A stretch of DNA of 50,961 nt, from positions 1-50,961 of the forward strand of contig JBKPDO010000392.1 of assembly GCA_046727955.1 (NCBI GenBank), read 5' to 3'. Origin of the DNA: DASVXQ01 sp046727955. Its GTDB lineage: Bacteria > Actinomycetota > CALGFH01. Below are positions 25,724 to 33,746 of the stretch, one piece after another. Below the pieces are notes generated by a model, which was given only the letters and a program-made list of their open reading frames with translations, searched no databases and had not been told where the DNA came from. Positions within the stretch are counted from its first letter, which is position 1, and every line of letters starts with the position of its first letter. The translations under genes were made by a program, and so were the position numbers.

Positions 25724-26827
25724 ATGCGCGTGCTCGTGGTCAACGCGGGGTCCAGCAGCCTGAAGCTCGGTCTGCTGGATGCCGACGACCGGGTGCTCGA
25801 CGCCGCGAACCTGTCAATGCCCGGCATAGAGGACCTTGCCGAGCAGCTCGGCGGCTTCCTGAACGGCGCGCCGCGGCCAGACGCGGCCGGTCACCGGATC
25901 GTGCACGGCGGCTCCATGTTCCGCTCCAGCGTGGTGATCAGCGAGGGGGTCGTCGAGCAGGTCGGCCGGCTCGGCGAGCTGGCGCCGCTGCACAACCCGC
26001 CGGCGCTGGCGGCGGTGGAGGCGCTGCGGCGGCTGCGGCCCGGGCTGCCCGCGGTGGCCTGCTTCGACACCGCCTTCCACGCCTCGCTGCCGCCAGCGGC
26101 GGCGACCTACGCGGTGCCGTGGAGCTGGACCGAGCGGCACGGCATCCGCCGCTTCGGCTTCCACGGGCTCAGCCACGCCTACGCTGCCAGGCGGGCGGCG
26201 GAGCTGCTGGGACGGCCGCTGGGCGAGCTTCGCACGGTCACCTGCCATCTGGGCGCCGGCGCGTCGCTGGCGGCGGTGGCCGGTGGCGTCTCGGTGGACA
26301 CGACCATGGGGTTCACGCCGCTCGAGGGGCTGGTGATGGCGACCCGGTCCGGCTCGCTGGATCCAGGCGCGCTGCTGCTGGTGCAGCGCCTGGCCGGACT
26401 GGCGCCCGAGCAGGCCGAGCGGGCGCTGGACCGGGAGAGCGGCCTGCTCGGCCTGTCAGGGGTCTCCGGCGACATGCGCGCGGTGCTGGACGCCGCCGAC
26501 CAGGGGCATGAGCGCTCCTGGCTGGCGGTCGCGGTCTACGAGCACCGGCTGCGGTCGGGGATCGCGGCGATGGCGGCCTCCATGGGCGGCCTCGACGTGG
26601 TGGTCTTCACCGGGGGTGTGGGCGAGCACGCGCCACGGATCCGCCAGTCCGCCTGTGAGGGGCTGGCGTTTCTGGGGGTGGGGCTGGACCGGGCGGCCAA
26701 CCTCGGCGCCGGCGAGGCCGATGCCGACCTGAGCGCGCCCGGCGCTCCCGTGCGCGTGCTCCTGGTGCGCGCCCGTGAGGACCTGGAGATCGCTCGAGAG
26801 ACCCGCCGCCTGCTCGCTCAGGACTAG
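25724..26827 (+). CDS. ackA: Acetate kinase
   Basis: 367 residues, about 30 shorter than the common ~400. It makes ATP and acetate from acetyl-phosphate (reversible). The N-terminal MRVLVVNAGSSSLKLGLLD is the family signature, and HRIVHGGSMF, FDTAFHASLP with the catalytic Asp, RFGFHGLSHAYAA, CHLGAGASLAAV and DVVVFTGGVGEHAPRIR (phosphate and adenosine sites) follow in order. The ATG at 25724 lacks a Shine-Dalgarno; TAGTCT at 25708-25713 would place transcription about three bases upstream, again near-leaderless. It is divergent from phosphoketolase, which supplies its substrate. Confidence 0.95.
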   Translation: MRVLVVNAGSSSLKLGLLDADDRVLDAANLSMPGIEDLAEQLGGFLNGAPRPDAAGHRIVHGGSMFRSSVVISEGVVEQVGRLGELAPLHNPPALAAVEALRRLRPGLPAVACFDTAFHASLPPAAATYAVPWSWTERHGIRRFGFHGLSHAYAARRAAELLGRPLGELRTVTCHLGAGASLAAVAGGVSVDTTMGFTPLEGLVMATRSGSLDPGALLLVQRLAGLAPEQAERALDRESGLLGLSGVSGDMRAVLDAADQGHERSWLAVAVYEHRLRSGIAAMAASMGGLDVVVFTGGVGEHAPRIRQSACEGLAFLGVGLDRAANLGAGEADADLSAPGAPVRVLLVRAREDLEIARETRRLLAQD

Positions 26828-26845
26828 GACCGAGCCTCCCGGAGC

Positions 26846-27550
26846 TCAGCCGAGCTGGTCGCGAAGGCGCTCGCGGGAGCGGCGCAGCAGGCGCGACACC
26901 TGCATCTGGGAGCAGCCGATCAGTGCCCCGATCTCGCGCTGCTTGAGGCCCTTGAAGTAGTGCAGCACCAGCGCGGTGCGCTCGACCGGCGGCAGAGCGG
27001 CGACCAGCTCCGGGAGCACCAGCAGGTCCTCGACCTCCGCGTCGGACGCGGGGTCGGACAGCAGATCGCCCAGGGCCGTCCCGCCCTCGTTGTCGACCGG
27101 CAGGTCCAGCGAGAGCGCGGTGCGGCTCTCGACCGCCCTGATCGCGCGGGTTACCTCGTCCTGGGTGAGGTCGAGCTGCCCGGCCAGCTCCTCCATGGCC
27201 GGCCAGCGGTCGCTGCTGTTACCGAGCCGCTGGCGGGCCCGCAGGACCTGGAGCGCGTGCTCCTTGACCGACCGGGGGATGCGGACCGACCAGGTCGCGT
27301 CGCGCAGGTAGCGCTTGAGCTCGCCGATGATGGTGGCGATCGCGAACGCCACGAACGGGGTGCCCCTGCCCGGGTCGTAGCGGTCCACCGCGTTGATCAG
27401 CGCGACCCGGGCGGTCTGGCGCAGGTCCTCGGGGGTGGTGTTGGGGTTGTTGCGGTAGCGTCCCGCGAGCCGGTCGGCCAGGTCCAGGTGGTCCAGGATG
27501 ACCTGCTCGCGATCGGTGCCTTCAGGTGCCAGGGTTGTGCCGCTCATCAT
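26846..27550 (-). CDS. SigB/SigF/SigG-type RNA polymerase sigma factor
   Basis: 234 residues with regions 2, 3 and 4. Region 2 reads LRQTARVALINAVDRYDP then FVAFAIATIIGELKRYLRD, the core-binding and -10 recognition helices of the SigB/SigF group. Region 3 is around LGNSSDRWPAMEELAGQLDL, and region 4 (LPPVERTALVLHYFKGL, REIGALIGCSQMQVSRLLRR) is the -35 HTH. These group-3 sigma factors run general-stress or differentiation regulons and are normally held by an anti-sigma kinase (RsbW-like). No such gene is adjacent, so the partner is elsewhere. It converges with ackA, with 18 bases between the two stops. Confidence 0.93.
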   Translation of the reverse strand: MMSGTTLAPEGTDREQVILDHLDLADRLAGRYRNNPNTTPEDLRQTARVALINAVDRYDPGRGTPFVAFAIATIIGELKRYLRDATWSVRIPRSVKEHALQVLRARQRLGNSSDRWPAMEELAGQLDLTQDEVTRAIRAVESRTALSLDLPVDNEGGTALGDLLSDPASDAEVEDLLVLPELVAALPPVERTALVLHYFKGLKQREIGALIGCSQMQVSRLLRRSRERLRDQLG

Positions 27551-27677
27551 GGTGAGAGGGTCGCGTCCGAGCGGTCGCGTGTCGTCACCGCCAGCGCCCG
27601 TCTCGGCTTCCGGCTGGCCAGGATCTTCGGCTACCGGCTGGCTTCAATGAGGCCACTCGGGAGCCGCCGTGTAGCGG

Positions 27678-28622
27678 TCAGTCCCGAGTGGCGCCGACGC
27701 GGTGCTGCTGCGGGCTGACACCGCGGACGCGCTTGAAGGCGGTGCTGAGCGTGAAGGCGCTGCCGTAGCCGACCTGCCGGGCCACCGCGCCGACGGTGGT
27801 GTCAGGCTCGCGCAGCAGATCGGCGGCCAGGGCCAGCCGCCAGCCGGTCAGGTAGGCCATCGGCGGCTCGCCGACCAGCTCGGTGAAGCGGCGGGCGAGC
27901 GCCGCGCGGGAGACGCCCGTCGCGGCCGCCAGCGTGGCCACCGTCCAGGGCTGGGCCGGGTTGCTGTGGAGCATCCGCAGGGCGCGGCCCACCACCGGGT
28001 CGCTATAGGCCTGGTACCAGGCTGGGGCGCTGGCCTCCGGGCGGGAGAACCACGCCCGGAGGACGGCGATGAGCAGCAGATCGAGCAGCCGGTCGAGGAT
28101 CACCTCCTGACCCGGCTCGTCCTTGACGATCTCGACGCCGAGCAGCTGAATGAGGGCGCTGTCCCAGGCATCGGGAGGCAGGACCAGCATCGTGGGCAGC
28201 GCGCCCAGCAGCCGCTGGCTGATCTCGCCGCGCATCTGATAGGTGCCGGTGAGCATCACCACCGCGCCACCCGGGCTGTTTCCCCAGGTGCGTACCCCCA
28301 TCCACTCCATCTCCTCGGTCAGGTCCTCCCCGTCCGGGGTGGTGCAGCGCTGCCCAGGGTGGATCACGGCCTGGATCGGTGTGGCCGGGTCATCGGCGAC
28401 GGTGTACGGGTCCGGACCGCGGATGATCGAGACGTCGCCTGGATGGAGCCGGACCCTGTCACCGCTGTCGGGGACCACCCATGCCTCGCCCCGCACCATC
28501 GCCACCAGGGTGAGCGGCGCCTGGTCCTGGATCCGCAGGGACCAGGGCGGGCTCATGATCGAGCGCAGCAGGAACGCTCCCTGGGCTCTCGGCCCGTTCA
28601 GCAGGCTCGCGAGTGCGTCCAT
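27678..28622 (-). CDS. AraC-family regulator with N-terminal cupin domain
   Basis: 314 residues from the ATG at 28622; an in-frame ATG at 28646 adds eight residues. Residues ~10-190 are a cupin-like effector domain (PPWSLRIQDQAPLTLVAMVRGEAW, RVRLHPGDVSIIRGPDPY; shown in part as LTLVAMVRGEAW and LHPGDVSIIRGPDPY). The C-terminal ~110 residues are the double HTH: WTVATLAAATGVSRAALARRF, AYLTGWRLALAADLL, and VGAVARQVGYGSAFTLSTAFKR (the latter as RQVGYGSAFTLSTAFKR), ending in GVSPQQHR. It is divergent from the DUF1772 gene and is likely to control it. The ligand is unknown. Confidence 0.92.
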   Translation of the reverse strand: MDALASLLNGPRAQGAFLLRSIMSPPWSLRIQDQAPLTLVAMVRGEAWVVPDSGDRVRLHPGDVSIIRGPDPYTVADDPATPIQAVIHPGQRCTTPDGEDLTEEMEWMGVRTWGNSPGGAVVMLTGTYQMRGEISQRLLGALPTMLVLPPDAWDSALIQLLGVEIVKDEPGQEVILDRLLDLLLIAVLRAWFSRPEASAPAWYQAYSDPVVGRALRMLHSNPAQPWTVATLAAATGVSRAALARRFTELVGEPPMAYLTGWRLALAADLLREPDTTVGAVARQVGYGSAFTLSTAFKRVRGVSPQQHRVGATRD

Positions 28623-28775
28623 GCACCGCATTGTAGACGCAGGCACATGGAGTCGAGCCTCTCAACCATGGCCCGTCTCACCGCACGCGGGTTCACTGAG
28701 CGGTACGCGGCCGTGTTGACGGAGCGCGGTGTGCGGCTGACTATGCGGCGTTCCTGTCGAGCCAGGGAGGACGAA

Positions 28776-29288
28776 GTGGACGTGTTCCGAGGCGTCGCGC
28801 TGGTCGCGGCCACCATCACCATGGGGATCATGACGGGCGTGTTTCAGCTCTACGCCTACGCGATCATGCCCGGTCTCGGCAAGACCGACGACCGGACCTT
28901 CGTCGGCGCGTTCCAGTCGATAGACAGGTCGATCATCAACCCCCTGTTCATGGTCACCTTCTTTGGCGCGCTGGTGTTCACCGGCCTGGCCGCGCTGTTC
29001 GCGGTCCGCGGGGACGGGCGATCAGTGCTGCCCTGGGTCGTGGTCGCGCTCGTCCTGTATGTGCTCGTGGTCATCCTTACCCTCGCTATCAACGTGCCGC
29101 TCAACGACCAGCTCAAAGCGGCGGGCGACCCCGACCGCGTCGCCAGCCTCGCGGCGGCGCGCAAACGCTTCGACGAGGCGAAATGGGTCCGCTGGAACCT
29201 CGTCCGCGCGGTTGCGTCCACGGTCGCGTTCGGCTGCCTCACCTGGGCCCTCGTGCTCTACGGCCGCGCGACACCTGACGGGGCGTGA
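28776..29288 (+). CDS. DUF1772-family membrane protein
   Basis: 170 residues from a GTG at 28776 with GGGAGG five bases upstream. An ATG at 28647 is in frame but the added residues are basic and unlike the family. Four membrane helices are visible: VALVAATITMGIMTGVFQLY, INPLFMVTFFGALVFTGLAAL, LPWVVVALVLYVLVVILTLAI and RAVASTVAFGCLTWALVLY. NVPLNDQL after helix three and RWNLVRA before helix four are the conserved family motifs also seen in anthrone-oxygenase-like proteins. It is divergent from an AraC regulator that probably controls it. The biochemical role is not established. Confidence 0.85.
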   Translation: MDVFRGVALVAATITMGIMTGVFQLYAYAIMPGLGKTDDRTFVGAFQSIDRSIINPLFMVTFFGALVFTGLAALFAVRGDGRSVLPWVVVALVLYVLVVILTLAINVPLNDQLKAAGDPDRVASLAAARKRFDEAKWVRWNLVRAVASTVAFGCLTWALVLYGRATPDGA

Positions 29289-29306
29289 CAAGGTCCGACC
29301 AGGCGC

Positions 29307-31451
29307 TCAGGATTCGAGGAGGCTCCAGCACTGCTCGCAGAACCGGTTGGTCGGCGGGCACGGGTAGCCGCAGTTCCAGCAGGCGACCGCCGCGGCGCGC
29401 GGTGAGGCCGGCCGGCGCGGGTAGGCCGGGGCGGCCGGCGGAGCGGCCGGGGTTGGGATCTCGGCCGGCGCGGGCGGCGCAGGCTCCTCCGTGGTCCGCT
29501 CGCGCTGCCACCAGTCGTGCCGCGGTCGCGGCACCTCCGTCGTCGCGGGCATTGGCTCGGCCTCATCGTCGACCACCGGCAGCTCTGCGGTCTGATCCTC
29601 GGCCGGCCACCACGGCTCCGGCTCCGGCGCCGGTGCCTGGGGTGGCCGGGGTGCCTGGGGTGCCTGGGGCGCCTGGGCGGGCTGCCCGGCAGCCGTGGTC
29701 GGCACCGGCGACCCGTTGCCACCCGCCCTGAAGCCGACCGGCGCGTAGGGCTCGGCCGACCACCACTCGCTCGGCTCCACCGGAGCGTGGCTTCCGGAAG
29801 CGGGGTCCTGCGCCCCCTGGGGGTAGAGCGGCGGCGCGGGAGCCCACCCCGTGGCTGTCGCCGGGTCTGGGGCCGGAGCCCACCCCGTTGCTGTCGCCGG
29901 GTCTGGGGCCGGAGCCCACGCCGACCCTGGCGCCGACCCTGGCTCACCCCAGAGTGTGTCGGCCACGGCGCCGCCCAGACGCTCCCGCTGCCGGCGCCTG
30001 CGGCGCCGCCGCCGCGCCCGCGCCGTGACCAGAACGGCAACGGCGAGGAGCCCGACCACGACGAGCGCGGCGAAATACGTGAGCGGCAGCCCCAGGATCT
30101 CTCGTGGTGTCTGGTCGCGGCCCTGCGCGATGGCCTTCTCCGAATCCTTGATGAGCTTCCCCACCGTGGGGTGTGCCGGGTCGAGCCGCTTCACCTCTTT
30201 GAAGAGCGGCAGCGCGCGCTTGTACCAGTGCCGCTCGAACGCGTCGAGTGCCAGGCGGTACTTCTCGGTGGCCACACCCTCCACCGGCTTGACCTTGGCC
30301 CTGGAGAGCAGCTCGTTCACCACCGAGACCGGCACCGCAAAGTTCAGCCCGGCCACCTCACGACCGGTCTGGGGGTCGACCGACCCGAACGTCGCCACCC
30401 CGACCACCTTGCCGTGCTCGTCGAAGACCGGACCGCCGCTGTTGCCGTGGGTCATGGTCGCGTCGGTCTGCAGCACCGGGAAGCCCTCGCTGGCGGTCTT
30501 CTTGGCGCTGAGCACCCCCTGCGTCAGCGTCGGCTCCTTCTCGCTCTCCTTGGACAGCACCGGGCTGAACGTGGCCGGCCCCGGGAAACCCAGCACGAAC
30601 AGGCGGTCGCCGGTACTCAGGGTGGTGTCGTCGCCGAGCAGCACCGTGGCCATGTTGGTGGCGTCCACCTTGATGATGGCCACGTCCTTGCCGGGGATCT
30701 CCTTGCCGGCGGTGACCAGCTTGGCCGGGCGGCCGTTCTCCACCGAATAGACGACACCGCCGCTCCCGCTGGAGGTGACGGTCTCGAGCCGCCGCTTGAA
30801 ATTGGAGAGCTTGCTGTTCTTGGTCGCCCAGCGGAGGCTGGCGTCCAGCAACCTGGTCGCCAGGCTCTGGGGGACGCCACCCGAGACCAGGTTCTGGATG
30901 GAGTCCTGGAAGCTGTCGCCGGCTCCCTCGCGCAGGAAGGTGGCCTTCAGGGCGTCGCGCGACGGGGCGACGACGTGCGCATTGGTGACGATGTAGCCGT
31001 TGGCGCTGATCGAGAAGCCGGACCCCATTGCCAGGACCTTCAGATCTATCCGGTCCACCCGGTCCGAGGGGGTGTACCAACGGAACGGGTCTCGTGCGAT
31101 CTCAGCGATGACGGCGTTGCGAGCCGCCGTCGCGTTCGCCGGGACCTCCCCGCGCCGGATCTTGTCGAGGACGAGCAACTGCAGGGCGCGCTGGTTCGCG
31201 GCGGTGAGCTGTGGCGCCGGCACGGACAGATTGCCCGTGAACGTGGCCGTAATGAGCTCCACACCGGGCCTCGCCTCGTCGAAGAGCCGTCTGGTGGCCA
31301 TCGGCTTCTGCTCGTCGTCGGCATTGGCCGGCAGCGCCCCGCCAATCGTCCCGACGAGCAGTGCCACCAGCAGTAGCAGAACTGCCGGCAGGCGCGAGCC
31401 CAACTCTGTCGCTATCGGTCTGGGTTCCGGCTTGCTCGGCTTGCGTCGCAC
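29307..31451 (-). CDS. Membrane-anchored trypsin-like serine protease with Pro-rich tail and C-terminal zinc ribbon
   Basis: 714 residues from a GTG at 31451 with AAGGAG six bases upstream. There is a membrane helix at residues ~21-43, then an extracytoplasmic trypsin/HtrA-like domain with the full triad: His159 in NAHVV, Asp256 in KDVAIIKVD, Ser338 in GNSGGPVF. A short helical TPR-like segment (FERHWYKRALPLFKEVKRLDP) precedes a second membrane helix around 448-466 and a string of arginines. The ~240-residue tail is low complexity, with WAPAPDPATATG in tandem, and ends in a CxxC...CxxC zinc ribbon (CWNCGYPCPP...CEQCW). The protease faces outward and the ribbon inward, a possible transmembrane signalling layout. 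No PDZ domain is seen. Confidence 0.85.
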   Translation of the reverse strand: MRRKPSKPEPRPIATELGSRLPAVLLLLVALLVGTIGGALPANADDEQKPMATRRLFDEARPGVELITATFTGNLSVPAPQLTAANQRALQLLVLDKIRRGEVPANATAARNAVIAEIARDPFRWYTPSDRVDRIDLKVLAMGSGFSISANGYIVTNAHVVAPSRDALKATFLREGAGDSFQDSIQNLVSGGVPQSLATRLLDASLRWATKNSKLSNFKRRLETVTSSGSGGVVYSVENGRPAKLVTAGKEIPGKDVAIIKVDATNMATVLLGDDTTLSTGDRLFVLGFPGPATFSPVLSKESEKEPTLTQGVLSAKKTASEGFPVLQTDATMTHGNSGGPVFDEHGKVVGVATFGSVDPQTGREVAGLNFAVPVSVVNELLSRAKVKPVEGVATEKYRLALDAFERHWYKRALPLFKEVKRLDPAHPTVGKLIKDSEKAIAQGRDQTPREILGLPLTYFAALVVVGLLAVAVLVTARARRRRRRRRQRERLGGAVADTLWGEPGSAPGSAWAPAPDPATATGWAPAPDPATATGWAPAPPLYPQGAQDPASGSHAPVEPSEWWSAEPYAPVGFRAGGNGSPVPTTAAGQPAQAPQAPQAPRPPQAPAPEPEPWWPAEDQTAELPVVDDEAEPMPATTEVPRPRHDWWQRERTTEEPAPPAPAEIPTPAAPPAAPAYPRRPASPRAAAVACWNCGYPCPPTNRFCEQCWSLLES

Positions 31452-31852
31452 AGATCACTCCTTGCCGACTTCCGCCCCGAAGGCCGGCGGGCATGCGTGC
31501 CCCGTCCGCCAGCACCTCGCTCTCCCTCACTTCACGCCCCGGCTGCGCACGCGAATAGCAGGGCATGGCCCCACCAGGTAGACCGAAGCGACATCAATTT
31601 CCGTTTCAGGCCGAGATCGCTGGATCGGCAACAATTGGGTAACGGGCGCAGGACGCGCAGGAAGTAATCTCGGAGCCCACTGTGGCTCCTCGGTGGCACG
31701 GGTGGCACGGGTGGCAGGGTCCGAAGCCGGCCGTGGCGAACCTCGAACGCCGCGGCGGCGGCTGCCGGCGGCGCGCGTAGGGGGAGCCAGACGCGGTCCG
31801 TGACGGCGGCCGCCCGGGGGCGCGCCGGGTCGTGCGCGGTATCCTGCTCAGC
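31452..31852 (+). promoter_or_regulatory. Intergenic region between protease and CDF genes, with leaderless CDF promoter
   Basis: This 401-base gap holds no convincing gene. At 31692-31718 a nine-base unit (GGTGGCACG) is repeated nearly three times. TATCCT at 31840-31845 followed by seven bases and the ATG at 31853 is a TANNNT -10 box for a leaderless CDF transcript. The GTG start of the protease is preceded on the minus strand by its Shine-Dalgarno at about 31458-31463. Confidence 0.5.
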
Positions 31853-32734
31853 ATGAGCAACAGGCGCGCTGGGCACCGCCGGCGGCTCGCCATCGTGCTC
31901 GCCATCACCTGCGCGGTCCTGGCGGCGGAGGTCGCCGGCGCGCTCGTCTCCGGCAGCCTGGTCCTGCTGGCCGATGCGGGCCACATGGCCACCGACGCCG
32001 CCGGCATCACGCTGTCGCTGCTGGCGATGTGGTTCGCCGCCCGCCCCGCGAGCGCCAGGCGCACCTTCGGATTCCACCGCCTCGAGATCCTGGCGGCGGT
32101 GGCGAACGCGCTGCTGCTGTGCGGAGTCGGCGTCTACGTCGTGGTCGAGGCGGTGCGGCGGCTGGCGGACCCGCCGGCGGTGGCGAGCGGCACCATCCTG
32201 GCGTTCGGTGCGGTCGCGCTGGCCGGCAACGCCTGCTCGCTGTGGCTGCTGCGCCGCGGGCAGGCCGAGAGCATGAACCTGCGCGGCGCCTTCCTGGAGG
32301 TCCTGAGCGACCTGCTCGGCGCCGTCGCGGTGCTGATCGCCGGGGCGGTCATCGCAGTTACCGGCTTCCTGCGGGCCGACCCGATCGCCTCGGGCCTGAT
32401 CGGCGTGCTGATCCTGCCGCGCACCTGGAAGCTGCTGCGCGAGGCGGTCGACGTGCTGCTGGAGGCGACCCCGAGAGGGATCGACCTCGACGACGTGCGC
32501 CGCCACCTGCTGGGCGCGCAGGGCGTGGTCGACGTGCACGACCTGCACGCCTGGACGATCACCAGCGGCATGCCGGTGCTGTCCGCCCACGTCGTGGTGG
32601 ACGACCCCGCAGCCAGCGGGCAGGTGCTCGACCGGGTCTGCGAGTGCCTGCGCGGCCACTTCGACATCGAGCACTCCACCATCCAGCTCGAGCCCACCAG
32701 CCACCGCGGCCACGAAGGCGCCACCCACCCCTGA
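31853..32734 (+). CDS. Cation diffusion facilitator (CzcD-type) metal exporter
   Basis: 293 residues from the ATG at 31853. Six membrane spans and a cytoplasmic C-terminal domain fit CDF proteins that exchange Zn2+/Co2+/Cd2+ for protons. Helix 2 has ADAGHMATDAAG with the HxxxD metal pair (His44, Asp48). Helix 5 has FLEVLSDLLGAV, where ExxxD replaces the other pair, as in many CzcD-type members. The C-terminal domain contains VVDVHDLHAWTITSG and FDIEHSTIQLE, typical of the dimerisation fold. It has no N-terminal His-rich loop. No metal-responsive ArsR gene lies next to it. The transported metal is inferred as zinc-like. Confidence 0.93.
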   Translation: MSNRRAGHRRRLAIVLAITCAVLAAEVAGALVSGSLVLLADAGHMATDAAGITLSLLAMWFAARPASARRTFGFHRLEILAAVANALLLCGVGVYVVVEAVRRLADPPAVASGTILAFGAVALAGNACSLWLLRRGQAESMNLRGAFLEVLSDLLGAVAVLIAGAVIAVTGFLRADPIASGLIGVLILPRTWKLLREAVDVLLEATPRGIDLDDVRRHLLGAQGVVDVHDLHAWTITSGMPVLSAHVVVDDPAASGQVLDRVCECLRGHFDIEHSTIQLEPTSHRGHEGATHP

Positions 32735-32765
32735 GCAGGCACAGCTGGCAGCGCAGCACGAGGAG

Positions 32766-32825
32766 CTGGGCATGCCCGTCCGCGAGCCAGTCGACCACAA
32801 CGCCCAAGTCCTCGGCGCGCTGCGC
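32766..32825 (+). pseudogene. Relic of a metG-like gene (about 60 bases)
   Basis: By hand alignment, 51 of 60 bases match metG positions 49929-49988 of this same window without gaps. The translation reads MPVREPVDHNAQVLGALR against IPVRELVDRNAQAFAELR. Flanking bases do not match, so only a small internal piece remains. It lies 31 bases after the CDF stop, between the CDF gene and other decayed DNA. It is a fragment of a diverged copy, not a recent duplicate. Confidence 0.6.
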
Positions 32826-32932
32826 TGTGCCCTCGTGACAACCGGGTGCGGTCTGCTCATAGCAGTACCGTTCCGACGAGGCAGACCCATCGCCGTCGGG
32901 TGGCACCTCGTGCCTCGTCGGAGCAGCCGGCC

Positions 32933-33550
32933 CTACACGCCAGGTAGCGTCTCCTGGACGTCGTCTGGCATTTGGTCGCCGCCCTCGAGCAGGTCCAAGT
33001 CTGGGGCTGCTCTCGCGATCTCGTACGAGCTGTCGCCCAGGGCGAAGACGATGCGTTCAGCGTCGAGCCTTAACGCGAGTTCGGGTAGCTCCTCAGGAGC
33101 AGAACTCAGCAGGTCCTGGAGCGGTCCGCGAACGTATTTATCCAGAAACACGCTCATCGTTGTGCCGGCAGCTTGCTCAAGGTGGCTCCAGGCGCGCTCT
33201 CCGACGTAGACGTGGCCACCCGCGGCCTCGAACGCTGCGGTCAACTCTCTCAGCTTGGGGTTGGGGGTGGGATCGAAGACGACGAGGATCGGCTTGTACC
33301 CACTGGCCCGGCAGTCCTCAGGGAACTCCAGTTCCACGGGCCACCGGCCCTGGCCCGATGCGGCGATGGTGACGCGGAGCTTGAGCTCGTACGCCTCGAA
33401 GCCCCGCAGGCAGTCGATCTGTCGTCCACCCGTACCAGAGCGTCGTCTAACGCCAACTTCCGCTCAGCGCTTTGGACCCCCGATCTTGATACCCGTAGCG
33501 GGAGTGGCAGGCGACGGATCTGCTGCCAAGCAGCGCGTTCGAAGATGGCT
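32933..33550 (-). pseudogene. Type II restriction endonuclease-like gene, frameshifted and 5'-truncated
   Basis: Two minus-strand frames join. The upstream one gives RAAWQQIRRLPLPLRVSRSG and ERKLALDDALVRVDDR; near 33420 the frame changes by one base to RQIDCLRGFEAYELKLRVT, with a D-x(n)-ExK that fits a PD-(D/E)xK nuclease (Asp in QID, then ELK). It continues FPEDCRASGYKPILVVFDP, then GGHVYVGERAWSHLEQAAG and the C-terminus. From memory this resembles ApaLI-type endonucleases, but I cannot verify it. There is no start codon: the 5' end stops close to the left edge of the transposon. No methyltransferase is visible. It is surely not a working enzyme. Confidence 0.5.
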
Positions 33551-33746
33551 GCGACTGATCGGCTCGGTAGATACCGGGTCTGTAACGCTGCCGATCTTGG
33601 CTGCGTGGGAGTCGTCACCGCGACCGCGACGCTGACAGGTTGGGACGGACTGTCGCGTTCTAACCATCACGATCAGGATGGACCAGCCTATCCGGACGCG
33701 GCCGGGCGGGTGTCGGTCAGCAGGTCAGGTCTGATAGATCAGCGCC

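Noticed and set aside
29517..31376. 619-codon plus-strand frame opposite the protease
   Set aside because: It is the antisense of a gene with an intact catalytic triad and has no domain of its own.
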